Program-made: the position numbers and the translations under genes
NCBI GenBank assembly: GCA_030625925.1
Contig: DAOUPY010000015.1
Span: forward strand, 1-12,682
Source of the DNA: Fusobacteriaceae bacterium
GTDB lineage: Bacteria > Fusobacteriota > Fusobacteriia > Fusobacteriales > Fusobacteriaceae
Length of the DNA stretch: 12,682 bases
Direction: 5' to 3'
Shown: positions 1-6,747 of the stretch, one piece after another
Numbering within the stretch: the first letter of the stretch is position 1
Layout: every line of letters starts with the position of its first letter
The notes under the pieces: model-generated
Database searches by the model: none
The model's input: only the letters and a program-made list of their open reading frames with translations
Told to the model about the DNA's origin: nothing

Positions 1-195
1 TGTGACTACTGTGGAGAAGCATTGATCATAAGAAAAGATGATACAGCTGAGACTGTTGTAAATAGATTAGCTTCATACCATGCTCAAACTGCTCCATTAT
101 TTGATTTTTATACTGATAGAGGTGTAATGGCAGAAGTAGATGGAACAAAAGATGTTTCAGAAGTTAAAGAAGATATATTTAAAATATTAGGATAA
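1..195 (+). CDS. adk: Adenylate kinase, 3' end (partial)
   Basis: The window opens in frame inside this gene; 64 codons and a TAA remain. Adenylate kinase interconverts ATP + AMP and 2 ADP in the cytoplasm. The fragment starts at CDYC, which matches the second half of the metal-binding site in the LID domain of zinc-type adenylate kinases, and continues with [11 protein letters not shown], the conserved end of the LID. It then has [12 protein letters not shown] and [10 protein letters not shown], typical of the C-terminal CORE helices and strand. The N-terminal P-loop and AMP-binding parts lie outside the window. Position directly upstream of map and infA is the usual one at the end of the spc operon. 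Identification is firm; the zinc-binding claim rests on only one visible Cys pair. Confidence 0.93.
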   Translation, partial: CDYCGEALIIRKDDTAETVVNRLASYHAQTAPLFDFYTDRGVMAEVDGTKDVSEVKEDIFKILG

Positions 196-202
196 TTTAT
201 TT

Positions 203-230
203 AAAAAAGGTGAGGTGGCTCACCTTTTTT
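203..230. terminator. Intrinsic terminator after adk, possibly bidirectional
   Basis: A perfect 12-bp stem (203-214 with 219-230) closes a GTGG loop. The stem is GGTGAG/CTCACC flanked by six A and six T, so each strand ends in a U-tract. It begins 8 nt after the adk stop codon. This suggests that adk transcription largely ends here and that map is read from its own promoter or by read-through. Confidence 0.85.
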
Positions 231-328
231 AGATAGCAATTATTAGAAGATAGCTCTCTTTTGATGATATCTTATTTTAAATAATAAAAAAATAATATTA
301 GAAAAAGAGTGGTGTAAGGAGGAAAAAA

Positions 329-1099
329 ATGTCAATAACAATTAAGACCAGAGAAGAAATCGAAAAAATAAAAGCAGCAAATCAAATAATTGCTAGACTA
401 TATAATGAAATATTACCTAGCAAGATAGTTCCAGGGGTATCAACGAATGAACTCAATAAAATAATCGAAGATTATATCAGAAGTCAGGGGGCTATCCCGG
501 CTACAATAGGAGTAGGGGGACCAGCTAACGCTTATCCAGCTGGATCTTGTATATCTGTAAATGAAGTAGTAGTACACGGAATTCCTAGTGATAGAATATT
601 ACAAGAGGGAGATATAGTGAGTGTCGATACTGTGACCAATTTAGATGGTTACTTTGGAGATTCAGCCATAACATTTCCTGTAGGAGAGATAGATGAAGAA
701 TCTAAAAGACTATTACAAGCAACTAAGGAAGCACTAGAAATAGGAATTGAACAATGTTATGCAGGGAATAGATTAGGAGATCTTGGGAATGCCATCGAAG
801 TTCACGTAAAGAAAAATAAATTTACAGTGGTAAGAGATTTCTGTGGTCATGGAGTAGGACATGCTATGCATGAAGATCCTATGGTAATGAATTTTGGAAG
901 AAAAGGCAGGGGGATAAAACTAGAAGAAGGAATGGTAATCGCTATAGAGCCTATGGTGAATGCAGGATCATATAAGGTAGGAATTCTAGATGATGGTTGG
1001 ACTGCAGTTACAAAAGATGGAAAAAGAAGTGCACACTTTGAACATTCGGTAGCCATTGTAGACGGAAAACCACTAGTTTTAAGTAGATACGAAAAATAA
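329..1099 (+). CDS. map: Methionine aminopeptidase, type I
   Basis: Cytoplasmic enzyme that removes the initiator methionine from nascent proteins when the second residue is small. At 256 aa it has the size of a compact type Ia bacterial enzyme with no N-terminal extension. The five metal ligands are all visible: D100 and D111 in VDTVTNLDGYFGDS, H174 in CGHGVGH, E207 in AIEPM and E238 in HFEHS. These sit at a constant +3 offset from E. coli D97, D108, H171, E204 and E235. H83 in VVHGIP and H181 match the substrate-binding and catalytic histidines. An AAGGAGG Shine-Dalgarno (316-322) lies 6 nt before the ATG. The gene follows the adk terminator and precedes infA, as in many bacterial spc operons. 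Confidence 0.97.
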   Translation: MSITIKTREEIEKIKAANQIIARLYNEILPSKIVPGVSTNELNKIIEDYIRSQGAIPATIGVGGPANAYPAGSCISVNEVVVHGIPSDRILQEGDIVSVDTVTNLDGYFGDSAITFPVGEIDEESKRLLQATKEALEIGIEQCYAGNRLGDLGNAIEVHVKKNKFTVVRDFCGHGVGHAMHEDPMVMNFGRKGRGIKLEEGMVIAIEPMVNAGSYKVGILDDGWTAVTKDGKRSAHFEHSVAIVDGKPLVLSRYEK

Positions 1100-1104
1100 A
1101 ATTT

Positions 1105-1147
1105 CTCTATACCAACATTAGATCTAAGCTAATAGAATAGAGTTTTT
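1105..1147 (+). terminator. Possible weak terminator after map
   Basis: CTCTAT (1105-1110) pairs with ATAGAG (1137-1142), followed by five T (1143-1147). An inner TTAG/CTAA stem can form in the loop. The structure is AU-rich, so termination would be partial at best. Confidence 0.35.
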
Positions 1148-1231
1148 GAAGGGGAGAGCTGTAGGACTGTAAAACAATATTTTTATCTTTGTTAAAAACT
1201 AAAAAAAATAGGGCAAAACAAAAATAAAAAG

Positions 1232-1260
1232 TAGACTTCTTGTGTGACTTATGATATAAT
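1232..1260 (+). promoter_or_regulatory. Promoter for infA and the downstream ribosomal genes
   Basis: A consensus TATAAT (1255-1260) has an upstream TG (1252-1253), giving an extended -10. A TAGACT box (1232-1237, 4 of 6 to TTGACA) lies 17 nt away. Transcription would start near 1267, about 29 nt before infA. This is one of the best sigma-70-type promoters in the window and fits a highly expressed translation operon. Confidence 0.75.
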
Positions 1261-1295
1261 AATTCGGTATTAACAATAAGTTTCGAGGAGGAAGT

Positions 1296-1514
1296 ATGGC
1301 GAAACAAGACGTAATAGAATTAGAAGGAGTAATACTTGAAACGTTACCTAATGCTATGTTTAAAGTAGAATTAGAGAACGGACATGTGATTTTAGGTCAC
1401 ATATCAGGAAAGATGAGAATGCATTACATTAGAATCTTACCTGGAGACAAAGTATTAGTTCAAGTTTCACCTTATGATTTATCAAGAGGAAGAATTGTTT
1501 ACAGAAAAAAATAA
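1296..1514 (+). CDS. infA: Translation initiation factor IF-1
   Basis: IF-1 is a single OB-fold protein that binds the ribosomal A site of the 30S subunit during initiation. The 72-aa length is the usual one. [20 protein letters not shown], then FKVELENGH, the [19 protein letters not shown] core and the [13 protein letters not shown] end follow the family along its whole length. A GAGGAGG Shine-Dalgarno (1285-1291) lies 4 nt before the ATG. A promoter sits directly upstream, and rpmJ follows after 24 nt, so infA appears to head the infA-rpmJ-rpsM-rpsK-rpsD-rpoA-rplQ transcript. Confidence 0.98.
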   Translation: MAKQDVIELEGVILETLPNAMFKVELENGHVILGHISGKMRMHYIRILPGDKVLVQVSPYDLSRGRIVYRKK

Positions 1515-1538
1515 TTTTTTTGTGAGAGGAGGTTTCAA

Positions 1539-1655
1539 ATGAAAGTAAGAGCATCAGTAAAGCCTATTTGCGACAAGTGTAAAGTCATCAAAAGACACGG
1601 GAAGATCAGAGTAATCTGTAAATCTAATCCTAAGCACAAGCAAGTTCAAGGGTAA
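1539..1655 (+). CDS. rpmJ: 50S ribosomal protein L36 (zinc-binding form)
   Basis: A 38-codon gene read directly from the sequence: it starts [15 protein letters not shown] and ends [10 protein letters not shown]36 is the smallest protein of the large ribosomal subunit. The zinc-ribbon ligands C11, C14, C27 and H33 are all present, so this is the metal-binding (C+) form. A GAGAGGAGG Shine-Dalgarno ends at 1532, 6 nt before the ATG. The place between infA and rpsM is the standard one. The gene is easily missed because of its size. Confidence 0.97.
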   Translation: MKVRASVKPICDKCKVIKRHGKIRVICKSNPKHKQVQG

Positions 1656-1820
1656 TTGAAAGCAACACACATTTGAAAAACGCGTACTGTAAAGATATGT
1701 TGACCTGTAGAGGCGGTACTTTTGGATGAAAAATTCGGAGTAATCAAAAGGCATGTCGAGGAAAGTGTTTAGCTGGTTATTATACCAAGCGATATATAAA
1801 GTAAACGAGGAGGAAAATAC
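1656..1820 (+). promoter_or_regulatory. Leader-like spacer before rpsM
   Basis: This 165-nt spacer is much longer than the other gaps of the ribosomal cluster (24 to 80 nt). It contains a 6-bp stem with one bulged A (GCTGGT 1772-1777 with ACC-A-AGC 1784-1790) about 16 nt before the rpsM Shine-Dalgarno. A short CCT/AGG hairpin and two GTAC segments lie further upstream. In E. coli the rpsM leader folds into a pseudoknot that S4 binds to repress the alpha operon, also on a GTG-started rpsM. I infer a similar control site here from position and length only; I did not recognise the E. coli fold. Confidence 0.35.
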
Positions 1821-2180
1821 GTGGCAAGAGTAGCAGGAGTAGATATCCCTAGAAATAAGAGAATCGTAATCGCATTAACTTATGTCTTTGGAATCGGACA
1901 AACAACTTCAGAAAGAGTCTTAACAGAAGCTGGAATCAGTTTTGATGTTAGAGTTAAAGATATGACTGAAGAAGAATTAAACAAGATCAGAGCTATAGTT
2001 GACGGAATTAAAGTTGAGGGTGACTTAAGAAAAGACATCAGACTTGATATCAAGAGATTATTAGACATCAGATGTTACAGAGGTTCTAGACATAGATTAA
2101 ACTTACCTGTAAGAGGGCAAAAGTCTAAAACAAATGCAAGAACTGTTAAAGGACCAAAGAAAGCAGTTAATAAGAAATAA
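1821..2180 (+). CDS. rpsM: 30S ribosomal protein S13
   Basis: S13 sits in the head of the small subunit and contacts the P-site tRNA and the 50S subunit. The product is 119 aa, the normal size. [14 protein letters not shown] at the start, [13 protein letters not shown] (helix-two-turn-helix region), [17 protein letters not shown] and the basic tail [17 protein letters not shown] are standard family features. The start codon is GTG, fixed by the canonical N-terminus and by a GAGGAGG Shine-Dalgarno (1807-1813) 7 nt upstream. A long possibly regulatory spacer precedes it. After the TAA stop come four more in-frame TAA codons. Confidence 0.98.
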   Translation: MARVAGVDIPRNKRIVIALTYVFGIGQTTSERVLTEAGISFDVRVKDMTEEELNKIRAIVDGIKVEGDLRKDIRLDIKRLLDIRCYRGSRHRLNLPVRGQKSKTNARTVKGPKKAVNKK

Positions 2181-2232
2181 TAATAATAATAAATCTAATT
2201 ATATAGAAAAAATTAAGTAAGGAGGAGTTAAC

Positions 2233-2625
2233 TTGGCTAAGAAAAGAGGCGCAGTTAAAACTAAGAAGAAATTAAAGAATATTCCTTTGGGAATAGCTCA
2301 TATACATTCAACTTTTAACAACACTATCATCGCTATCACAGATACTGAAGGAAGAGTTGTAGCTTGGAAATCTGGAGGAACTTCAGGATTCAAGAATACT
2401 AAAAAAGGAACTCCATTCGCAGCTCAAATAGCAGCGGAAGAAGTAGCTAAAGCAGCTATGGAGCATGGAATGAAAAAGGTAGAAGTAAGAGTGAAGGGAC
2501 CTGGTTCAGGCCGTGAAGCTACTATCAGATCATTACAAGCAGCTGGATTAGAAGTATCAAAAATTGTTGATGCTACACCAGTTCCACATAATGGATGTAG
2601 ACCACCAAAAAAGAGAAGAGTGTAG
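2233..2625 (+). CDS. rpsK: 30S ribosomal protein S11
   Basis: S11 lies on the platform of the small subunit, near the mRNA exit region. The product is 130 aa. Recognisable stretches are [42 protein letters not shown] (split here as one conserved block), [17 protein letters not shown] and the C-terminal [18 protein letters not shown]. It starts at TTG: there is no in-frame ATG or GTG that keeps the conserved [13 protein letters not shown] start, and a GGAGGAG Shine-Dalgarno (2221-2227) precedes it by 5 nt. It sits between rpsM and rpsD as in most bacteria. Confidence 0.98.
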   Translation: MAKKRGAVKTKKKLKNIPLGIAHIHSTFNNTIIAITDTEGRVVAWKSGGTSGFKNTKKGTPFAAQIAAEEVAKAAMEHGMKKVEVRVKGPGSGREATIRSLQAAGLEVSKIVDATPVPHNGCRPPKKRRV

Positions 2626-2705
2626 TTCACTTATTCAAAATTATTGTAGATAAAAACAATTCTGATTATCGGAGTTAAATACGAAATAAAGGAGGATATA
2701 GGTCA

Positions 2706-3293
2706 ATGGCAATTAATAGACAGCCTGTATTAAAGAGATGTAGAGCTCTTGGATTAGATCCAATAGTTTTAGGTATAAATAAAAAATCAAACAGAGGTCC
2801 TAGACCAAATGCAAATCAAAAACCAACTGAATATGCTATTCAATTAAGAGAAAAGCAAAAAGCGAAATTCGTATATGCTGTAATGGAAAAGCAATTCAAA
2901 AAATTATATGAAGAAGCTTCAAGAAAAGATGGAGTAACTGGTCTTAACTTAATTCAATATTTAGAGAGAAGATTAGAAAATGTAGTATACAGAATGGGGT
3001 TTGTTTCAACTAGAAGACAAGCTAGACAAATTGTATCTCATGGACATGTTTCTGTAAATGGAAGAAAAGTAAATATCGCATCATACAGAGTTAAAGCTGG
3101 AGATGTTGTAGCAGTTATAGAAAATTCAAAGAATGTTGAGCTTATCAAATCTGCAATTGAGGAAGCTAACGCTCCTTCATGGATTGAATTAGATAAAGCA
3201 AACTTTGCTGGAAAAATCTTACAAAACCCTACAAAAGACGATATGGACTTCGAACTTAATGAAGCATTAATCGTAGAATTCTACTCAAGATAA
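2706..3293 (+). CDS. rpsD: 30S ribosomal protein S4 (zinc-free form)
   Basis: S4 is a primary 16S rRNA-binding protein that nucleates assembly of the 30S body, and in several bacteria it represses its own operon. The 195-aa product is close to the usual 200-208. The C-terminal S4 RNA-binding domain is clear: LIQYLERRLENVVYRMGF, then STRRQARQIVSHGHVSVNGRK and the YRVKAGDVVAV strand. The N-terminal domain has only one cysteine (C12), so the four-Cys zinc cluster found in C+ S4 proteins is absent. A GGAGG (2691-2695) lies 10 nt before the ATG. The gene stays in the alpha-operon order, unlike Bacillus where rpsD is elsewhere. Confidence 0.97.
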   Translation: MAINRQPVLKRCRALGLDPIVLGINKKSNRGPRPNANQKPTEYAIQLREKQKAKFVYAVMEKQFKKLYEEASRKDGVTGLNLIQYLERRLENVVYRMGFVSTRRQARQIVSHGHVSVNGRKVNIASYRVKAGDVVAVIENSKNVELIKSAIEEANAPSWIELDKANFAGKILQNPTKDDMDFELNEALIVEFYSR

Positions 3294-3333
3294 TAAGTTT
3301 TGAGAGCACAAAATTTTATGTAGGAGTGATTCA

Positions 3334-4314
3334 ATGTTAAAGATCGAAAAATTAGCAAGAAATATAAACATTACAGAAGAAAAAACCAGTGAATTTGCTG
3401 GAAATTATGTAGTGGAGCCTTTATATAGAGGGTATGGAAATACGATCGGGAACGCACTTAGAAGAGTGTTATTATCATCTATTCCAGGAACAGCTATTAA
3501 AGGTGTAAGAATTGACGGTGTTTTAAATGAATTCTCTACTATGGAAGGTGTTAAAGAAGCAGTAACTGATATTGTTCTTAATGTTAAGGAAATTATCGTT
3601 AAAGCTGATGAACCTGGTGAGAAAAAAATGACATTATCAATTGAAGGGCCAAGAGTTGTTACAGCTGCTGACATCATTCCAGATGCTGGTATCGAAGTAA
3701 TAAATCCTGATCATGTTATCTGTACAGTTACGACTGACAGACAAGTAGATATGGAATTTATTGTTGATACTGGAGAAGGTTTTGTAGTTGCAGATGAAAT
3801 CGACATTACAGATTGGTCTGTAGAGTATATCGCAGTTGATGCAATATATACTCCAATCAAAAAAGTTTCTTACTCTGTAGAAGATACTATGGTAGGAAGA
3901 CAAACTGATTTTGATAAATTAACATTAAATGTTGCAACTGATGGAAGTGTTGAAATCAGAGATGCAATTTCATATGCAGTTGAACTGTTAAGTTTCCACC
4001 TGAACCCATTCTTAGAGATTGGTGACAGAATGGATAGCTTAAGAGATCAAGATGAAGAAGAATTAAATGATGAACCTGCAGCTGTTGTTGTTGAAAACAA
4101 CGTAGCAGGAACTAAAATTGAGGAGTTAGATCTTACTGTAAGATCATTCAATTGTCTTAAAAAGGCTGGAATTGAAGATGTTGGTCAACTTTCTGAGATG
4201 GGATTAACTGAATTGTTAAAGATCAAGAACTTAGGAAGAAAATCATTAGATGAAATTTTAGACAAAATGAGAGAATTAGGTTTTGACTTACAGGGTAACA
4301 ATACCTCTAATTAA
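3334..4314 (+). CDS. rpoA: DNA-directed RNA polymerase subunit alpha
   Basis: Alpha dimerises to start polymerase assembly and its C-terminal domain contacts UP elements and activators. The product is 326 aa, the normal length. The N-terminal domain shows YVVEPLYRGYGNTIGNALRRVLLSSIPG (split block, residues 25-52), the dimerisation and beta-contact region. An acidic linker, around DQDEEELNDE, leads to the C-terminal domain from about residue 262. There LTVRSFNCLK carries R270 and N273, matching E. coli R265 and N268, and NLGRKSL carries G301, K303 and S304, matching G296, K298 and S299. UP-element recognition should therefore be intact, which matters for the phased A-tracts beside the bcd promoter. 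An AGGAGTG site precedes the ATG. Confidence 0.98.
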   Translation: MLKIEKLARNINITEEKTSEFAGNYVVEPLYRGYGNTIGNALRRVLLSSIPGTAIKGVRIDGVLNEFSTMEGVKEAVTDIVLNVKEIIVKADEPGEKKMTLSIEGPRVVTAADIIPDAGIEVINPDHVICTVTTDRQVDMEFIVDTGEGFVVADEIDITDWSVEYIAVDAIYTPIKKVSYSVEDTMVGRQTDFDKLTLNVATDGSVEIRDAISYAVELLSFHLNPFLEIGDRMDSLRDQDEEELNDEPAAVVVENNVAGTKIEELDLTVRSFNCLKKAGIEDVGQLSEMGLTELLKIKNLGRKSLDEILDKMRELGFDLQGNNTSN

Positions 4315-4343
4315 TTTTATAAGCAAAGGAGGCTAGCTTAAAA

Positions 4344-4694
4344 ATGAATCATAATAAATCATATAGAAAGTTAGGTAGAAGATCGGACCATAGAAAAGCT
4401 ATGTTAATGAACTTAACTATCTCTTTAATAAATGAAGAAAGAATTGAAACAACTGTAACTAGAGCGAAGGAATTAAGAAAGTTTGCTGAAAGAATGGTTA
4501 CTTTAGGTAAAAAAGGAGACTTATCATCAAGAAGAAGAGCACTTGCATTCTTAAGAGACAAAGATACTGTAGCAAAATTATTTGCTGAAGTAGCTCCTAA
4601 GTACACTGAAAGAAAAGGTGGATATACTAGAATTATGAAAACTGGTATTAGAAGAGGAGACTCTTCACCAATGGCAATAATCGAATTAGTATAA
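4344..4694 (+). CDS. rplQ: 50S ribosomal protein L17
   Basis: L17 is a large-subunit protein near the peptide exit tunnel. The 116-aa product is the compact bacterial form. Typical blocks are [58 protein letters not shown] and the end [14 protein letters not shown]. An AAAGGAGG Shine-Dalgarno (4325-4332) lies 11 nt before the ATG. It is the last gene of the cluster and is followed 10 nt later by a strong terminator. Confidence 0.98.
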   Translation: MNHNKSYRKLGRRSDHRKAMLMNLTISLINEERIETTVTRAKELRKFAERMVTLGKKGDLSSRRRALAFLRDKDTVAKLFAEVAPKYTERKGGYTRIMKTGIRRGDSSPMAIIELV

Positions 4695-4704
4695 GCTGAT
4701 TATA

Positions 4705-4742
4705 AATAGCTAGATCACTATGTGATCTGGCTATTTTTTTTA
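4705..4742 (+). terminator. Terminator of the ribosomal protein operon
   Basis: A 14-bp stem (4705-4718 with 4722-4735, one G-U pair) closes a TAT loop and runs into a T8 tract (4734-4741). It lies just after the rplQ stop and ends the infA-to-rplQ transcript. Confidence 0.92.
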
Positions 4743-4744
4743 TT

Positions 4745-4933
4745 ACCCTCTCTCGGCTATCGCCACTCTCTCCCTCTATAGGGAGAAAGAAGCAAATTTA
4801 TGAGGATACTAAAAAAAGGCAGAAATCAAATGTGATTTATACCTTTTCTCATTCTCATATTCTCTTTATATAAAAATACTTTCATTTCTACTTTGTTTCT
4901 CCCTTTGAGGGAGAAACATAAAAAGGAGAGGGT
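4745..4933. mobile_element. Candidate MITE-like hairpin element
   Basis: This 189-bp stretch lies between two convergent genes. Its ends are perfect 8-bp inverted copies, ACCCTCTC (4745-4752) and GAGAGGGT (4926-4933), and TATT flanks it on both sides (4741-4744, 4934-4937), like a target duplication. Inside are a TCTCCCT/AGGGAGA hairpin (4769-4786), an AAAGG-type hairpin (4811-4847) and a perfect 10-bp hairpin, GTTTCTCCCT/AGGGAGAAAC (4895-4917). There is no ORF of note. The flanks are T-rich, so the TATT match could be chance. The right end supplies part of the permease stop codon. Only one copy is in the window, so mobility is inference. Confidence 0.4.
4811..4847 (-). terminator. Possible terminator for the EamA permease gene
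   Basis: On the - strand, AAAAGG and CCTTTT enclose a second stem, AAATCA/TGATTT, with 3-nt internal loops and a 4-nt CATT loop. Seven T follow (complement of 4811-4817). The stem is interrupted and AT-rich, so it is a moderate terminator. It belongs to the hairpin-rich element between the convergent genes. Confidence 0.45.
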
Positions 4934-5829
4934 TATTTTTTTGAAAACTTATGATTCACTATGAGGGCTCCAAACACACATCCCATTCCGATAAATGAGA
5001 TAAGGTTAGGAGATTCGTTGGGTAAGATACTCCAGCTGATAATAGCTCCTGAGACAGGAATAAAAAACTTAAACATATTTAATTCTGATACTTTTACGCC
5101 GTCTACCTGGATTAAGAAAAACCAGATAGAAAAAGCGACAGCCGATACCAGTGCCAGCCAAACTAAGGCTATATAAAAATTGACTGGCTGGTTCAATTGG
5201 ATCTTTCCTTCAAAAATTCTTCCCATGCCCAAAAGAATAAGTCCGCCCCATAACATTTGGTTCACAGTTAAAAATACTCCTGAAATTCCTTCTTTCATTT
5301 GAGCAACCTTTATATTAGCAAAACTAGTCAGTGTGGAGTTAGTCAGAAGGAGGAGAATTCCAAAAATCTCTTTTTGACCGACTGGTGTAAGAGGTTTGGA
5401 ATTGACCATAATAACAACAATTCCTACTAATCCCAGTAATATACTTAATCCTTTATATCTGTCCATTCTGTCATCAGCCATGGTAAAGTGAGTCATAACG
5501 GCCGTGATAAGTGGTCCTGATCCAATAATGATAGCAGCGGTAGCTCCTCCTACATAACTCATGGCTATATAGTAAAGGGCATAACCGACAGCAGTATTGA
5601 GAAAAACTACATATGTGATTACTTTTCTGTGAAGGAAAAGCTGACTAAAACTATCTCTTTTCCAGGCAAATGGTATCAAGAGAAGTCCTGCTAAAGTAAA
5701 ACGAAGTCCTGCAAATGTAAATGGTTTCGGCATATATTCAAATCCGATCTTAACCCCTGCAAATGCAGTGGACCAGAGTAGGCAGGCCAGTATGGCTAAT
5801 CCTGCAACATATTTCTTTTGTAATTTCAT
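4933..5829 (-). CDS. EamA/DMT-superfamily permease
   Basis: An integral membrane protein of 298 aa, the usual size for the 10-helix drug/metabolite transporter (DMT) superfamily. The chain is two EamA repeats. The first opens with YVAGLAILACLLWSTAFAGVK (split; residues 7-27), the typical W-S-x-F/G-start helix, followed by FAGLRFTLAGLLLIP. The second starts near residue 155 with IFGILLLLTNSTLTSFANIK. Many hydrophobic segments of about 20 residues separated by short loops support a polytopic topology. Family members export amino acids, sugars or other metabolites; the substrate cannot be read from the sequence. An AGGGAG site (complement of 5836-5841) lies 6 nt before the ATG. It is convergent with rplQ and lies downstream of pth on the same strand, 168 nt away, so it may have its own promoter. 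Confidence 0.9.
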   Translation of the reverse strand: MKLQKKYVAGLAILACLLWSTAFAGVKIGFEYMPKPFTFAGLRFTLAGLLLIPFAWKRDSFSQLFLHRKVITYVVFLNTAVGYALYYIAMSYVGGATAAIIIGSGPLITAVMTHFTMADDRMDRYKGLSILLGLVGIVVIMVNSKPLTPVGQKEIFGILLLLTNSTLTSFANIKVAQMKEGISGVFLTVNQMLWGGLILLGMGRIFEGKIQLNQPVNFYIALVWLALVSAVAFSIWFFLIQVDGVKVSELNMFKFFIPVSGAIISWSILPNESPNLISFIGMGCVFGALIVNHKFSKK

Positions 5830-5886
5830 TAAATACTCCCTATTAACTCTTCCTCATAGGTTTCCACTGATTGACGAGTACAAAAA

Positions 5887-5921
5887 ATTATATTTAGTAA
5901 ATATGATTTTTATGATGTCAA
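5887..5921 (-). promoter_or_regulatory. Possible promoter for the EamA permease gene
   Basis: A perfect TTGACA (- strand, 5921-5916) and a perfect TATAAT (5892-5887) occur in the right order, but the gap is 23 nt rather than 17. The hexamer at 17 nt is ACTAAA and at 16 nt TACTAA. One of these combinations probably drives the permease gene; I cannot say which. Confidence 0.3.
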
Positions 5922-5934
5922 AAGGGAAACCAAA

Positions 5935-5948
5935 GCTAAATATTTAGC
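5935..5948. promoter_or_regulatory. 14-bp perfect palindrome between pth and the permease gene
   Basis: GCTAAATATTTAGC reads identically on both strands and lies 14 nt upstream of the TTGACA box on the - strand. GGTTTCC (5859-5865) and GGAAACC (5925-5931) form a further inverted pair around the promoter region. This could be a dimeric regulator site, or a small RNA stem in the pth 3' region. Confidence 0.3.
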
Positions 5949-5997
5949 GATAGTTTGCTCTTTGCTAAAGAGTAACCGACAACAAGGAAAGAGTTCC

Positions 5998-6567
5998 TTA
6001 TTTTCTATTAAATTTTTCTATAACCCTGTCGATACTTTTGGCAGTAATCATAGATTTAGCTGCTTTAGATGCAGTTTCTATAAGAGGCTCGATCTCTTCA
6101 GTTCGATCTTTTTTGCTAAATGTATCTAAAACAAAGTTTATAACTTCTTCTGTTCTTTTAGGTTTTCCGATCCCGCACTTTATTCTGATAAATTCGTCAC
6201 CAAGATGAGAAATAATAGATTTTATTCCATTGTGTCCACCAGCTCTCCCTTTTCTTTTAATTTTAAGTTTACCCAATGTGATATCCATATCATCATAGAT
6301 AACTATCAAATCTTCAATGGGGTCTAACTTATAGAATTTTACAGCTTCCCTGATAGAATCGCCGCTGAGGTTCATAAATGTCATAGGTTTTAATAAAAAT
6401 ACCTTCTCTCCATCGACAACAGCTTCTCCAAGATCAGCATTAAACTTATCTCTAAAATTACTCACGCCTAATTCTTCTGCTAAATAATCGATTACATCAA
6501 ACCCTATATTATGTCTTGTCTTATTATACTTACTTCCTGGATTCCCCAGTCCTACTATTAATTTCAT
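5998..6567 (-). CDS. pth: Peptidyl-tRNA hydrolase
   Basis: Cytoplasmic esterase that recycles tRNA from peptidyl-tRNAs released by stalled ribosomes. The 189-aa product has the usual bacterial length. MKLIVGLGNPGSKYNKTRHN contains N9 and the catalytic H19 (E. coli N10 and H20). FMNLSG carries N66, YDDMD carries D92 (E. coli D93), and GGHNGIKSI carries N113, the tRNA-contacting residue. An AAGGAG Shine-Dalgarno lies upstream on the - strand. The stop codon is inside a small perfect hairpin (AAGGAA/TTCCTT, 5984-5999) with no T-run after it. The gene stands between the tandem TetR gene and the permease, with spacers of 180 and 168 nt, so it is probably not tightly coupled to either. Confidence 0.97.
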   Translation of the reverse strand: MKLIVGLGNPGSKYNKTRHNIGFDVIDYLAEELGVSNFRDKFNADLGEAVVDGEKVFLLKPMTFMNLSGDSIREAVKFYKLDPIEDLIVIYDDMDITLGKLKIKRKGRAGGHNGIKSIISHLGDEFIRIKCGIGKPKRTEEVINFVLDTFSKKDRTEEIEPLIETASKAAKSMITAKSIDRVIEKFNRK

Positions 6568-6608
6568 TATTCTATTTCTCCTTCAATTTTTAAATTCTTA
6601 TTCTGAAA

Positions 6609-6732
6609 CACGGAGACTCACGAAGCTTTAAACCAGAGATTCACAGAATTTTTTCTCTGTGCAACTCTATATTTTCCTCTGTGTAACTCAGTGATCGAAT
6701 TTTTTTTGTTAAATCCTGTGATTAGCGGTTAA
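6609..6732. repeat. Dispersed intergenic repeat, copy A
   Basis: Two related units 23 nt apart, GGAGACTCAC (6612-6621) and AGAGATTCACAGA (6635-6647), are followed by two copies of CTCTGTGnAACTC (6655-6667 and 6677-6689) 22 nt apart in the opposite sense. CACAGA and TCTGTG (6642-6647, 6656-6661) can form a hairpin. A second copy with the same 23-nt unit spacing lies at 9884-10021. The region has no ORF and separates pth from the tandem TetR gene. Confidence 0.6.
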
Positions 6733-6747
6733 GTTTTCAATGATTCT

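Noticed and set aside
1753..1833. 26-codon frame (MSRKVFSWLLYQ...) overlapping the rpsM start, considered as a leader peptide
   Set aside because: The nearest SD-like sequence is either too close or too far from the ATG, and there is no codon pattern typical of an attenuation peptide.
4961..5176. 71-codon + strand frame within the permease gene
   Set aside because: It is an antisense shadow of the EamA gene without a ribosome binding site or known similarity.
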